37,404 nucleotides of DNA from Methylobacter sp. (GTDB lineage Bacteria > Pseudomonadota > Gammaproteobacteria > Methylococcales > Methylomonadaceae). The position numbers and the translations under genes were made by a program. The stretch covers positions 1-37,404 of the forward strand of contig PERF01000013.1 of the NCBI GenBank assembly GCA_002928495.1. Reading direction: 5' to 3'. Positions 1-7,817 of this stretch are shown here, one piece after another. The notes beneath the pieces were generated by a model. It did no database searches. It saw only the letters and a program-made list of their open reading frames with translations, and had not been told where the DNA came from. The first letter of the stretch is position 1. Every line of letters begins with the position of its first letter.

Positions 1-1442
1 TCCGCCTCTTGTTCGGCCCAGTCGGCTTCGGCTTGGGTAACGGCTAATTTAACCGGCAGCAATAGCGGCTGACTCGGCACCCGGCCTTGGTGGTAGAATT
101 TTTTCAAGCCTTCGTAAGTGATACGTTCGTGGGCCGCATGGGCATCAACCAGAATGATGCCGTCAGGCGTCTCCGACACGATGTAAATACCGTGCAAATG
201 GGCTATGGCATGGCCCAAAGGATATTCCTGTGTTGGCATCGGTTCCGTCTCAAATTGGGATGAAGCCTCCGCCAGTTTGCTGTATAACCGGCCTTGCTCA
301 GCCAAATTTAGCGGCAAACTATGTTGCTGCCCGTAGTTGTAGCCTGTGTTTTGGGAGGCCGAGCGCTGGGGTTGAACAAAACCGGTTGGCCGCGCGGGAG
401 CCATCTCAAACTCAGCCGGGGCCGGCTCTAAAGCCACGCCGGGTTGTACTCGGGCCAGTGAGCGGTGCAAAGCCGAAAACAGGAAATCGTGCACCATGCG
501 GCCTTCCCTAAAACGCACTTCCAGTTTCGCAGGATGGGCGTTAACGTCGACCAGCGCCGGATCCAGCGTTAAATACAGCACGAAAACCGGATGCCGGCCG
601 TGGAACAGCACATCCTGGTAAGCCTGTTTGACGGCATGACCGATAAGTTTATCCCGCACCAGACGGCCGTTGACGTAAAAAAACTGCATGTCCGGCTGGC
701 TGCGGTTAAAAGCCGGCAGCCCCACCCAGCCGGTCAATTGCAAACCGGAGGCGGCAAAATCCACCACCACCGCATTGCCGATAAATTCCGCGCCGCAAAT
801 ACCGGCAACGCGCCGTTCCCGGCTTGCCTGGTCTACTGCGGGTTTAAAATTAAGCACTTCCCGTTGGTTGTGGGTTAACGCAAAACCAATGTCGAAACGG
901 CTTAGCGCCATTTTTTTAATCAGACTTTCAATGTGGCCGAATTCGGTTTTTTCCGATTTTAAAAATTTGCGCCGGGCCGGCGTGTTGTAAAACAAATCCC
1001 GCACCGCCACCGTGGTTCCCAAAGGATGCGGGTCGGGCCGCAGATCGAAGTTTTGCTCGGAGCCGTCGCTGTCGATACACCAGGCGCAATCGGCGTCAGA
1101 CGTGCGCGAGGTTAAGGTCAGCCGGGACACCGAACTGATGCTGGGCAATGCTTCGCCGCGAAAGCCCATGCTGGCGACATGCTCCAAATCCGCCAGACTG
1201 GCGATTTTACTGGTGGCATAGCGCGACAATGCCAGCGGCAAATCGTCTTTCACGATGCCGCCGCCGTCGTCGCGGATTTTGATCAAGCGCAAACCGCCTT
1301 GTTCAATGTCGATGCTGATCTTGCCCGCGCCGGCATCGAAACAGTTTTCCACCAGCTCTTTAACCACGGAAGACGGTCGTTCAACCACTTCCCCGGCGGC
1401 AATCTGGTTGACAAGTTGGATGGGCAAGGCATGGATACGCAT
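1..1442 (-). CDS. mutL: DNA mismatch repair protein MutL (3' end outside window)
   Basis: MutL is the ATP-dependent matchmaker that links MutS mismatch recognition to strand incision. Reading leftward from the ATG at 1442 gives about 480 residues without a stop. The N-terminal GHKL ATPase motifs are clear: the catalytic Glu32 and Asn33 in ELVENCFDAGA, then DDGGGI, ATSKI and GFRGEAL. The transducer domain follows (FYNTPARRKFLK, FYVNGRLV, DVNAHPAKLEVRF). After a variable linker the C-terminal dimerisation domain begins, with DAHAAHERI near the left edge. Family members are usually around 600 residues, so roughly the last fifth is missing only because the window ends. It is the last visible gene of the nnr-tsaE-amiC-mutL set, starting about 105 bp after amiC, the usual gammaproteobacterial order. 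Identification is secure. Confidence 0.96.
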   Translation of the reverse strand, partial: MRIHALPIQLVNQIAAGEVVERPSSVVKELVENCFDAGAGKISIDIEQGGLRLIKIRDDGGGIVKDDLPLALSRYATSKIASLADLEHVASMGFRGEALPSISSVSRLTLTSRTSDADCAWCIDSDGSEQNFDLRPDPHPLGTTVAVRDLFYNTPARRKFLKSEKTEFGHIESLIKKMALSRFDIGFALTHNQREVLNFKPAVDQASRERRVAGICGAEFIGNAVVVDFAASGLQLTGWVGLPAFNRSQPDMQFFYVNGRLVRDKLIGHAVKQAYQDVLFHGRHPVFVLYLTLDPALVDVNAHPAKLEVRFREGRMVHDFLFSALHRSLARVQPGVALEPAPAEFEMAPARPTGFVQPQRSASQNTGYNYGQQHSLPLNLAEQGRLYSKLAEASSQFETEPMPTQEYPLGHAIAHLHGIYIVSETPDGIILVDAHAAHERITYEGLKKFYHQGRVPSQPLLLPVKLAVTQAEADWAEQEA

Positions 1443-1547
1443 GGAATAAAGGCTTAACCGAAAACCGTTATTCTATAGCAAGCCGGCAGCCGCGAAGCTA
1501 CGGTTTTTGTCCGTAACTTCGGATGGGCCTAGAAAAATCGGCTTTAA

Positions 1548-2820
1548 CTATAGCCGAATCTTGGAATTGGCATCGGCGATGCGGGTATCGCTTGGGCTAG
1601 TTTGATTAAAATAGCCGAGAATGCCTTTGAAAATTGCACTGGCCATTTTGTTTTGATAAGCCGCACTGAGCAGCTTCTTCTCTTCACTAGGATTGGAAAT
1701 ATAAGCCGTTTCCACCAAAATCGACGGGATATCGGGCGATTTAAGCACAAGAAATCCGGCCCGCTGCACACTGCGGTAATGCAATTCGCCAATGCTGCTG
1801 AAATTTTCCAACACTTTGCCGGCCAGATTTTCGCTGGCCTCTTGCGTTGCGGTTTGCGACAAATCCAGCAACACCGAGGCCAGCACATCGTCTTTGTCAC
1901 CCAAGCTGACTCCGCCTACCAAATCCGAAGCATTTTCGGTATTGGCCAGCCAGCGCGCGGCTTCGCTGGTGGCACCGCGTTCAGACAGTAAACACCGAAG
2001 CGCCCTTCACAGTCGGTTCCGGAAACGCATCGGCATGGATGGAAATAAATAAATCGGCTTTGGCGGCGCGGGCGATTTTCATACGGTTCCTAAGATCGAC
2101 AAAATAATCGCCTTTTCTCACCAACACGGCTTGCATGCCTGGTTGCTTATCGACCAGCGCCTTGAGTTTATTGGCAATGGCAAAAACCACATTTTTTTCC
2201 AACGCGCCGCTGTAGCCCTTGGCACCTTGGTCTTTACCGCCGTGTCCGGCATCAATGGCAACCACCACGGCTTTGGGTTTTCTTTCCGAAGCATGGCGGT
2301 GAACTTTAGCCTTGGATTTGGCTTCCGCACTGGCCAATTGCTTTGCGGCTTTAGGCGCCGGCGAAGCACTCGCTTTAATGGTTTTATCGACAGCCGGCGT
2401 TTGGGCTTTGGCAACTTGCGTGCCGGTTTCCGCCAATTCCACAATCAAGTTGTTCACGCCTTTTTTATTCGGCATGGTGTTGTAGCTTCTCGCTTTAACC
2501 TGTTTTTTCAACTCGACGACGACACGGATATCGTCTTTATTTCTGGACGCAGAACGCACAGCAACAAAATAGGGATGCGAAACCGGAGGCTGGGGTATGG
2601 ATTGGCTCAACCGGGCGTTACTAATATCGATCACCAAGCGCGCGGGATTAGCTAACTGGAAAACCTTGTAAGCCGGAATTTCAGCGGCATCAAAAACGAT
2701 TTGGGACTTGTCGGCAGCCGAAACGTAGTGCATAGAACGGATGTCGATTTGCTGGCCGCAAGCCAGACTTGCAGCAAACTGTAATCCGGCAAAAATGAAT
2801 ATTTTCCAATATTTATTCAT
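1548..2820 (-). pseudogene. amiC: N-acetylmuramoyl-L-alanine amidase (AmiB/AmiC type), frameshifted
   Basis: This periplasmic zinc amidase cleaves the peptide stem from N-acetylmuramic acid during septum splitting. It starts at 2820 with a Sec signal peptide (about residues 1-23), then an AMIN domain (about 25-120), a basic Lys/Ala linker and an Amidase_3 domain with zinc-ligand motifs DAGHGGKD and ISIHADA. The frame hits a TGA at 1981-1983, 279 residues in, just after GASVFT. Reading continues in another frame from 1985 (SERGATSEAARWLANTENAS...) to a stop at 1548-1550 and contains ILVETAYISNP, with the expected catalytic Glu. Restoring the frame near 1984-1988 (two bases lost or one gained) gives about 424 residues, normal for the family. 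As written, the product lacks the last catalytic segment. It lies between tsaE and mutL. No LysM repeat is seen. The lesion may be real or an assembly error. Confidence 0.9.
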
Positions 2821-2832
2821 GGATACAATCTC

Positions 2833-2863
2833 ATTGCTAAAATTTTTTTTAGATTATAGCAAT
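2833..2863. repeat. Short AT-rich inverted repeat between tsaE and amiC
   Basis: ATTGCTA (2833-2839) and TAGCAAT (2857-2863) are perfect 7-base complements flanking an AT-rich centre with a run of eight T. It sits in the 66-bp gap just upstream of the amiC start. It could form a weak hairpin, but no GC-rich stem followed by U is present, so I do not call it a terminator. Confidence 0.3.
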
Positions 2864-2886
2864 AGGTTGTTGTTTTTAAATAGCTG

Positions 2887-3324
2887 TCAGAAAATTTTTT
2901 TTACCGGATCGGACAAACATTCCAAAACCGCCGACCTGCCCTCGCCGTCTATGGCCAAACTGATCCATAAATCGGGCTGCGGCAAAACGCCTTGGCCGCG
3001 TTCGGGCCACTCGATAAAACACATCGCATTCTCGTCGATGTAATCCCGGATACCCAGCCATTCCAATTCTTCAGGATCAGTAAGTCTATATAAATCAAAA
3101 TGATAAAACTTGTGATCCGGCAAGTTATATTCTTCCACCAAGGTATAGGTCGGACTTTTAACCGTGCCGGTATATCCGGCCGCGCGAAGAAATCCCCGCA
3201 CTAAAGTCGTTTTACCTGCGCCCAAATCGCCCGATAAAAAAACCAGGCATGGGCTGGGCAGGTATTGCCCTAAAAAAGCGCCCAGTTGCTCGGTTTGTTC
3301 GGTGTCTTGCAAAATACGCTTCAT
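2887..3324 (-). CDS. tsaE: tRNA threonylcarbamoyladenosine biosynthesis ATPase TsaE
   Basis: TsaE is the small P-loop ATPase that works with TsaB and TsaD to place threonylcarbamoyl on A37 of ANN-decoding tRNAs. The product (about 145 residues) has the Walker A GDLGAGKTTLVRG near residues 33-45, the family block KSPTYTLVEEY, the HFDLYRL segment and IEWPERG near the C-terminus. An upstream in-frame start at 3348 exists, but I chose the ATG at 3324. It overlaps the nnr stop as ATGA, the usual coupling, and gives the expected family length with MKRI at the N-terminus. A 66-bp AT-rich gap separates it from amiC downstream. Confidence 0.93.
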   Translation of the reverse strand: MKRILQDTEQTEQLGAFLGQYLPSPCLVFLSGDLGAGKTTLVRGFLRAAGYTGTVKSPTYTLVEEYNLPDHKFYHFDLYRLTDPEELEWLGIRDYIDENAMCFIEWPERGQGVLPQPDLWISLAIDGEGRSAVLECLSDPVKKIF

Positions 3325-4790
3325 TGATTTACCCAGTGCCGCAACCAAGGTAGCAAATCGCCGGCTGCTAATCCGCGCTCGCCGCCGTGTTTGGCCGCCG
3401 AGTCTGCGGCCAAACCGTGCACATAAACACCTTGTTCGGCTGCCGTCGCCAAATCCAGGCCTTGGGCAATCAACCCGGCAATCACACCGGTGAGATCATC
3501 GCCCATGCCGCCCGATGCCATACCCGGATTACCGGTGCAGGAAACCGCCAGACAACCGGTGGATTTAATTAATGTGCCGGCGCCTTTTAAGACGGCGACA
3601 CCGCCATATTGTGCCTGCAAGGCTGTTGCCGCGGCAAAACGGTCTTGCTGAACCTGAGCGCTGGACATTGCCAGCAAGCGTGCGGCCTCACCAGGGTGCG
3701 GCGTTAACACCCAGTTGTCTTTGCGAGCCGGTGATTGGGCTAATAAATTCAGCGCATCGGCATCCATCACCATAGGCATTTGCCATGTCAAGGCCGCATC
3801 CAACATGGTCTTGGCCCAGTCGTCCTGCGCCAACCCCGGCCCAATCGCCAGCACACTGGCTTTCTCCAACAGCGGCGCAAGCTGTTCAACCGTTTCAACC
3901 CCGGCGCACATGAGTTCCGGCTGGGCCATGTTCAACACTTGGGCATGGGCGCTACGGGTCGCCAAACTGACCAGACCCGCGCCCGTCCTCAACGCCGCCT
4001 GGGCCGCCAGCCGCGCCGCACCGGAATAGCCCAGATTACCGCCGATGACCAAAACATGACCGTAATGGCCTTTATGGCTACACCGTTTGCGCGGCGGCCA
4101 AGGGGATTTACGGGTTAGCCGGGCGGAAATGGGAACGCTAGCATAAACAGCTTCCGGCACTTCCAGGCCGGCAAATTCTATTACACCGCAATAATCGGCC
4201 GCCTCGCCGGTAAACAACCCTTGCTTTAAGCCGATAAAACTAAGGGTACGATCAGCTTTAACGGCTGTCTCCATGACAGCACCGGTGTCGGCATGCAAAC
4301 CGGAAGGTATATCGACGGCAATTACCGGCAACCCGCTTTGGTTAATAGCAGCAATGGCCCCGGCAAAGACGCCGCTGACCGGGCGGTCCAAGCCGGTTCC
4401 CAAGAGTGCGTCAACTATCAGGTCAACGCCGGCCAAAACTTCGCCGTCACTGAACCGAAGCGTGACGCCGCCTTGATCGGTAAATTGCCGGTAAGCGGTC
4501 GCGGCATCGCCGGATAGTTGGGCTGGGTCGGTCAAGGCGTACAGTTTAACGCGGTAACCGGCTGATCGGGCCAATGCAGCAACCACATAGCCGTCTCCGG
4601 CATTATTGCCGCCGCCGCAAAATACCGCCAAAGTCCTGGCCCGGGGATAATTTCTTCGAATACTGGTAAAAACCGCCGTTCCGGCCCGCGTCATCAGCTC
4701 GAAACCGGGAATGCCGTACTGTGTTATGGCCAGATGGTCTAAGGCTCTAACATCGGCAGCACGATAAAGTTGAAGCGGTAAATTTTGCAT
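3321..4790 (-). CDS. nnr: Bifunctional NAD(P)H-hydrate epimerase / ADP-dependent NAD(P)H-hydrate dehydratase
   Basis: This repair enzyme returns damaged hydrated NADH and NADPH to the active form. At 489 residues it has the full fused architecture. The N-terminal YjeF epimerase domain contains CGGGNNAGDGYVVA near residues 58-71 and AVDIPSGL. The C-terminal ribokinase-like dehydratase domain contains VIGGNLGYSGAARLA, AIGPGL, DADALN, LTPHPGEAARL and GMGDDLTGVIAG, the last being the nucleotide-binding signature. The start at 4790 gives a normal N-terminus (MQNLPLQLYRAADVRALD). It is divergent from queG across about 62 bp, the same arrangement as yjeF and yjeS in enterics, and it overlaps tsaE by four bases. 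No anomaly seen. Confidence 0.96.
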   Translation of the reverse strand: MQNLPLQLYRAADVRALDHLAITQYGIPGFELMTRAGTAVFTSIRRNYPRARTLAVFCGGGNNAGDGYVVAALARSAGYRVKLYALTDPAQLSGDAATAYRQFTDQGGVTLRFSDGEVLAGVDLIVDALLGTGLDRPVSGVFAGAIAAINQSGLPVIAVDIPSGLHADTGAVMETAVKADRTLSFIGLKQGLFTGEAADYCGVIEFAGLEVPEAVYASVPISARLTRKSPWPPRKRCSHKGHYGHVLVIGGNLGYSGAARLAAQAALRTGAGLVSLATRSAHAQVLNMAQPELMCAGVETVEQLAPLLEKASVLAIGPGLAQDDWAKTMLDAALTWQMPMVMDADALNLLAQSPARKDNWVLTPHPGEAARLLAMSSAQVQQDRFAAATALQAQYGGVAVLKGAGTLIKSTGCLAVSCTGNPGMASGGMGDDLTGVIAGLIAQGLDLATAAEQGVYVHGLAADSAAKHGGERGLAAGDLLPWLRHWVNQ

Positions 4791-4852
4791 GCTCTGTCTT
4801 GCCGTTTACACTTTAGTTATATTAACCGCCATTATATTGACTGAACTTTGCA

Positions 4853-5926
4853 ATGCACACCTTTGACACTGAAAAAATGGCGCAACTGGTCCTACAAATT
4901 AAAGCATGGGGACAAGCTTTGGGCTTTCAGCAAGTCGGCATTACCGATACACAGTTGAGCGAGGCGGAACAGCATTTACAAAACTGGCTGGAAAAAGGCT
5001 TTCACGGCGATATGGACTACATGCATAAACACGGCTTAAAACGCAGCCGGCCGGCGTTACTGGAACCCGGAACTCGCAGCATTATTAGCGTGCGCATGGA
5101 TTATTTGCCCGAGTCCGCTAGCAGCATGCAGGCACAGCTGGATGATCCTTTTACCGCTTATATCTCGCGCTACAGCCTTGGGCGCGACTACCATAAGCTA
5201 ATGCGTAACCGACTGCAAAAACTGGCGGAACGGATTCAACAGCACATTGGCCCATTCGGTTACCGGGCCTTTGTAGACAGCGCCCCGGTATTGGAAAAAG
5301 CGCTGGCCGAAAAAGCCGGTCTGGGCTGGATAGGCAAACACTCCAACCTGATCAATCGGCAAGCCGGTTCCTGGTTTTTCCTGGGCGAGATCTATACCGA
5401 TTTGGCACTTCCTACTGATAGTAAAACCGGCACTCACTGCGGCGATTGCACGGCTTGCCTGACTATTTGCCCAACACAAGCCATAGTGGCTCCTTATCAG
5501 GTGGATGCCGGTCGTTGCGTTTCCTATTTAACCATTGAACTCAAAGGCGCCATCCCGGAAGCTTTACGCCCATTGATCGGTAACCGCATCTACGGCTGCG
5601 ACGATTGTCAGTTGGTGTGCCCGTGGAACCGGTTTGCACGTTTAACCGACGAACAAGACTTCAAGCCCCGGCATCAATTGGATAATACGCAATTGGTCGC
5701 GGCATTTGCATGGAGTGAGGCGGAATTTCTGGCTAAAACCGAAGGCTCGGCAATCCGGCGCATCGGCTATGAAAGGTGGTTAAGAAACCTAGCGGTGGCT
5801 TTGGGTAATGCCAAGGGGTCGGAAACAATCGTTACCGCCCTTAAAACCCGCATGGAGCATGTTTCGGCATTAGTCAGAGAACATGTACTGTGGGCATTGA
5901 ATCAACAGCGAGCAAAGTCGAACTGA
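4853..5926 (+). CDS. queG: Epoxyqueuosine reductase QueG
   Basis: QueG carries out the last step of queuosine synthesis, reducing epoxyqueuosine in the anticodon of GUN-decoding tRNAs with cobalamin and two [4Fe-4S] clusters. The 357-residue product has the conserved FVDSAPVLEKALAEKAGLGWIG segment, with the likely catalytic Asp near residue 142. The first ferredoxin-like cysteine set is CGDCTACLTICP (Cys196, 199, 202, 206). A lone Cys follows in RCVSYLTIELKG, then the second set CDDCQLVCPWN (Cys249, 252, 256). The C-terminal segment resembles the HEAT-like tail (RIGYERWLRNLAVALGNA). Length and order are typical. It is monocistronic in this window and divergent from nnr. Confidence 0.96.
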   Translation: MHTFDTEKMAQLVLQIKAWGQALGFQQVGITDTQLSEAEQHLQNWLEKGFHGDMDYMHKHGLKRSRPALLEPGTRSIISVRMDYLPESASSMQAQLDDPFTAYISRYSLGRDYHKLMRNRLQKLAERIQQHIGPFGYRAFVDSAPVLEKALAEKAGLGWIGKHSNLINRQAGSWFFLGEIYTDLALPTDSKTGTHCGDCTACLTICPTQAIVAPYQVDAGRCVSYLTIELKGAIPEALRPLIGNRIYGCDDCQLVCPWNRFARLTDEQDFKPRHQLDNTQLVAAFAWSEAEFLAKTEGSAIRRIGYERWLRNLAVALGNAKGSETIVTALKTRMEHVSALVREHVLWALNQQRAKSN

Positions 5927-5929
5927 ACA

Positions 5930-5954
5930 CTACCCGGCTTCAGCCACCGGGTAG
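5930..5954. terminator. Perfect 8-bp stem-loop after queG (possible terminator)
   Basis: CTACCCGG (5930-5937) and CCGGGTAG (5947-5954) are exact complements separated by nine bases, starting four bases after the queG stop. The stem is GC-rich and well placed for transcript ending between queG and the convergent small ORF. There is no U-run on either strand, so an intrinsic terminator is only a moderate call. Confidence 0.4.
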
Positions 5955-5967
5955 CGCGGCTCAATGC

Positions 5968-6063
5968 TCAAATAAACATCATTACAAAAAAACCCAATAC
6001 CATAAAGCCAATCAAGTACCGGCCTACTCCAAACTCATCATCTTTAACGTCTTTTAAGCTCAT
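5968..6063 (-). CDS. Small single-span membrane peptide (31 residues), unknown function
   Basis: ATG at 6063 to TGA at 5968-5970 encodes 31 residues. A charged N-terminal half (MSLKDVKDDEFGVGRY) is followed by a hydrophobic stretch of about 15 residues (LIGFMVLGFFVMMFI) that runs to the C-terminus. The layout is that of a small tail-anchored or single-span inner-membrane peptide. A strong purine-rich ribosome site (GAGAGGGGG) ends five bases before the ATG, which is the main evidence for translation. It lies 87 bp downstream of yfbR on the same strand and faces queG. I do not recognise a family. Conservation of this short frame in relatives would settle whether it is real. Confidence 0.5.
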   Translation of the reverse strand: MSLKDVKDDEFGVGRYLIGFMVLGFFVMMFI

Positions 6064-6150
6064 AAATCCCCCTCTCAACTCACACAGGAAAACACGAATT
6101 ACCAATTTATCGCAGGAATCTAAAAAAGCAAATACCCCGTAAAATAATCA

Positions 6151-6756
6151 TCATTGGGTCTTCATGAGGCTATCCAGCGTTAACTTGCAGCTGGGGGCAA
6201 ACATCGCCATAAAATAGCCTACTTCGGGCTGATCAGATGCCGAGATCACCTCAGCCAGCTCCGCCGCAGCCTGTTCAAATTCGGCATTGCCGGCTTTGAG
6301 TTCGGCCTGACATTTTAAATACGCGGAAATCTTGTCTGCTGCTTTAATAATGGCATGTTGCTCAGGCGGCATTGTTTCCTGCCTTACCAAGGCATCGAAA
6401 TCCTGCCGCAGGGGTTCCGGCAGTAAATCCAGCAATTCTTTTTCGGCTTCTTTTTCGATACGCTTATAAGCTTGGCGGATTTCCTGGGAGTGGTACTTGA
6501 TGGGCGTCGGTAAATCGCCGGTTATCACCTCGGTAATATCATGGTATAACGCCGCTGCAGCCACAGCATTAGCATCAATATTGGCGTTGAAATAGCGGTT
6601 TTTAATCAACGCCAGAATATGGGCGATCACCGCCACTTCCCAACTATGCTCCATGACATTTTCTTCATGGGCATTGCGCTTTAATCCCCAGCGTTTTATC
6701 CAGCGCAAACGCGATAAATACGCATAAAAACTGCTTTCTTCAGTTAGCTCGGGCAC
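6151..6756 (-). CDS. yfbR: HD-domain 5'-deoxynucleotidase YfbR
   Basis: YfbR hydrolyses deoxyribonucleoside 5'-monophosphates and takes part in nucleotide salvage balance. The HD metal ligands are visible: His in EHSWEVAVIAHIL, the His-Asp pair in YHDITEVITGDLPTP, and a later Asp in IKAADKISAYLKC. The order matches the E. coli enzyme along the whole length, ending in YFMAMFAPS. The longest frame starts at 6804. I prefer the GTG at 6756 because a GAGGAG ribosome site lies 10 bases upstream and the resulting 201 residues match the usual length of about 199. That start overlaps the end of the upstream lipoprotein gene by 17 bases, implying translational coupling. Confidence 0.9.
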   Translation of the reverse strand: MPELTEESSFYAYLSRLRWIKRWGLKRNAHEENVMEHSWEVAVIAHILALIKNRYFNANIDANAVAAAALYHDITEVITGDLPTPIKYHSQEIRQAYKRIEKEAEKELLDLLPEPLRQDFDALVRQETMPPEQHAIIKAADKISAYLKCQAELKAGNAEFEQAAAELAEVISASDQPEVGYFMAMFAPSCKLTLDSLMKTQ

Positions 6757-7033
6757 TGATGTCAATCTCCTCGATAAAACTATTTTCGACGGGTACTTGC
6801 ACATAGTGCTTATGCTCGTCCCAAAAATAGTAATAGCCTTTATCGGTGGAAGTCACTTTGCCGTTTTTTATCGTCCACGATTTGGAAATAGGCCCGTTAG
6901 CAAAAGTAACCAAATAATTGCCGTCCAGGTATTCAACCGTTTTTCTGGCCAGCTTATTTTGCTGGTCTTGTGTGCAACTTTGGAGAAACAACAATGACAT
7001 GACTGTAAGCACTTTTGCCGAAACTGTTTTCAT
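6740..7033 (-). CDS. Small predicted lipoprotein, unknown function
   Basis: The 97-residue product begins with a lipoprotein signal: a short basic start (MKT..K), a hydrophobic core and a lipobox LFLQSC with the acceptor Cys at residue 20. The mature part is about 78 residues, rich in Tyr, Lys and Asp (YLDGNYLVTF, KGYYYFWDEHKHYVQVP). It looks like a small beta-rich periplasmic domain reminiscent of repeat-forming folds, but I recognise no family. GGGTGA precedes the start at 7033 as a ribosome site. The 3' end overlaps the yfbR start, so the two are probably co-transcribed. Function is not inferable from the sequence. Confidence 0.72.
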   Translation of the reverse strand: MKTVSAKVLTVMSLLFLQSCTQDQQNKLARKTVEYLDGNYLVTFANGPISKSWTIKNGKVTSTDKGYYYFWDEHKHYVQVPVENSFIEEIDISARAN

Positions 7034-7340
7034 AAAATCACCCGCCTACATTAAGACTAAAACCCATAATACCGGATTTTATTATAAAAATACTGAAATG
7101 CGAGCGGCACCGGCGAACGAAAACGCCAACAAATTTACTATCAATTACCTACTGTTTTAGTCAGAAAATGCGTTATACTGTTCTGGAACTTTAACGCCAC
7201 AAAACCGACCTAAATTGAACTGACGGTAAGGTGGGTGTTTTTACTAGTTTGATTACCTATGCTATGATTTCCGGCACATTTTTCATTATGCAACGATATG
7301 GAAGCGTTGTTTAATTTTAAGGACTGCCAGTGGGATAATT
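7034..7340. other. Divergent intergenic region upstream of the fds operon
   Basis: This 307-bp AT-rich gap separates the leftward lipoprotein gene from the rightward formate dehydrogenase operon. It contains no supported ORF. The best signal is the extended -10 promoter listed separately at 7240-7268. No clear inverted-repeat operator was found. Confidence 0.6.
7240..7268 (+). promoter_or_regulatory. Candidate sigma70 promoter of fdsGBA-fdhD-fdsD
   Basis: TTTACT (7240-7245) lies 17 bases before TATGAT (7263-7268). The -10 is preceded by TGC, making an extended -10 element. The predicted start of transcription is near 7275, about 65 bases upstream of fdsG. This is a pattern match only. Confidence 0.45.
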
Positions 7341-7817
7341 ATGACTGAACCGAGCGCTGTACAACCATCAATTAGCGACATCATTGCCGCATTAAAAGAC
7401 AAGCCAGGGGCTTTATTGCCTATTCTCCATGGCATTCAAGACGCTTTAGGTTATATCCCGCCCTCCAGCATTCCGGAAATCGCTTCTTCGCTAAATCTTT
7501 CCCGTGCCGAAGTTCATGGGGTAATCAGTTTTTATCACTATTTCAGAGAAACACCACCCGGAAAAAACACTATCCACCTTTGCCTAGCCGAATCCTGTCA
7601 GGCCATGGGCGCAAAAAGACTGGAACAGCATGTTAAAGGCAAGCTCGGCATTGATTTCCATGAAACCACCGCCGACGGAGCGTTTTCACTGGAACCGGTT
7701 TATTGTTTAGGCAATTGCGCCTGCTCACCCGCCATGCAAGTTGGTCACGACATCTATGGCCGTGTTTCGCCTGAGTCGTTTGATGACGTAATCAACTATT
7801 TGGGAGAATCCGCATGA
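7341..7817 (+). CDS. fdsG: NAD-dependent formate dehydrogenase gamma subunit (NuoE-like)
   Basis: FdsG is the thioredoxin-like [2Fe-2S] subunit of soluble NAD-dependent molybdenum/tungsten formate dehydrogenase and pairs with FdsB in electron transfer to NAD. The 158-residue protein has the NuoE layout: an N-terminal helical part ([31 protein letters not shown]) and cluster cysteines in [10 protein letters not shown] and [11 protein letters not shown]. The ATG at 7341 is the first codon of a well-aligned N-terminus. The gene ends four bases inside fdsB (ATGA overlap), so the two are translationally coupled. The operon order GBA-C(fdhD)-D is canonical for methylotrophs and Cupriavidus/Rhodobacter-type enzymes. 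Confidence 0.95.
   Translation: MTEPSAVQPSISDIIAALKDKPGALLPILHGIQDALGYIPPSSIPEIASSLNLSRAEVHGVISFYHYFRETPPGKNTIHLCLAESCQAMGAKRLEQHVKGKLGIDFHETTADGAFSLEPVYCLGNCACSPAMQVGHDIYGRVSPESFDDVINYLGESA

Noticed and set aside
2131..2655. Open frame of about 170 codons on the plus strand opposite amiC
   Set aside because: Shadow of the amidase gene, whose domain motifs are clear on the minus strand.
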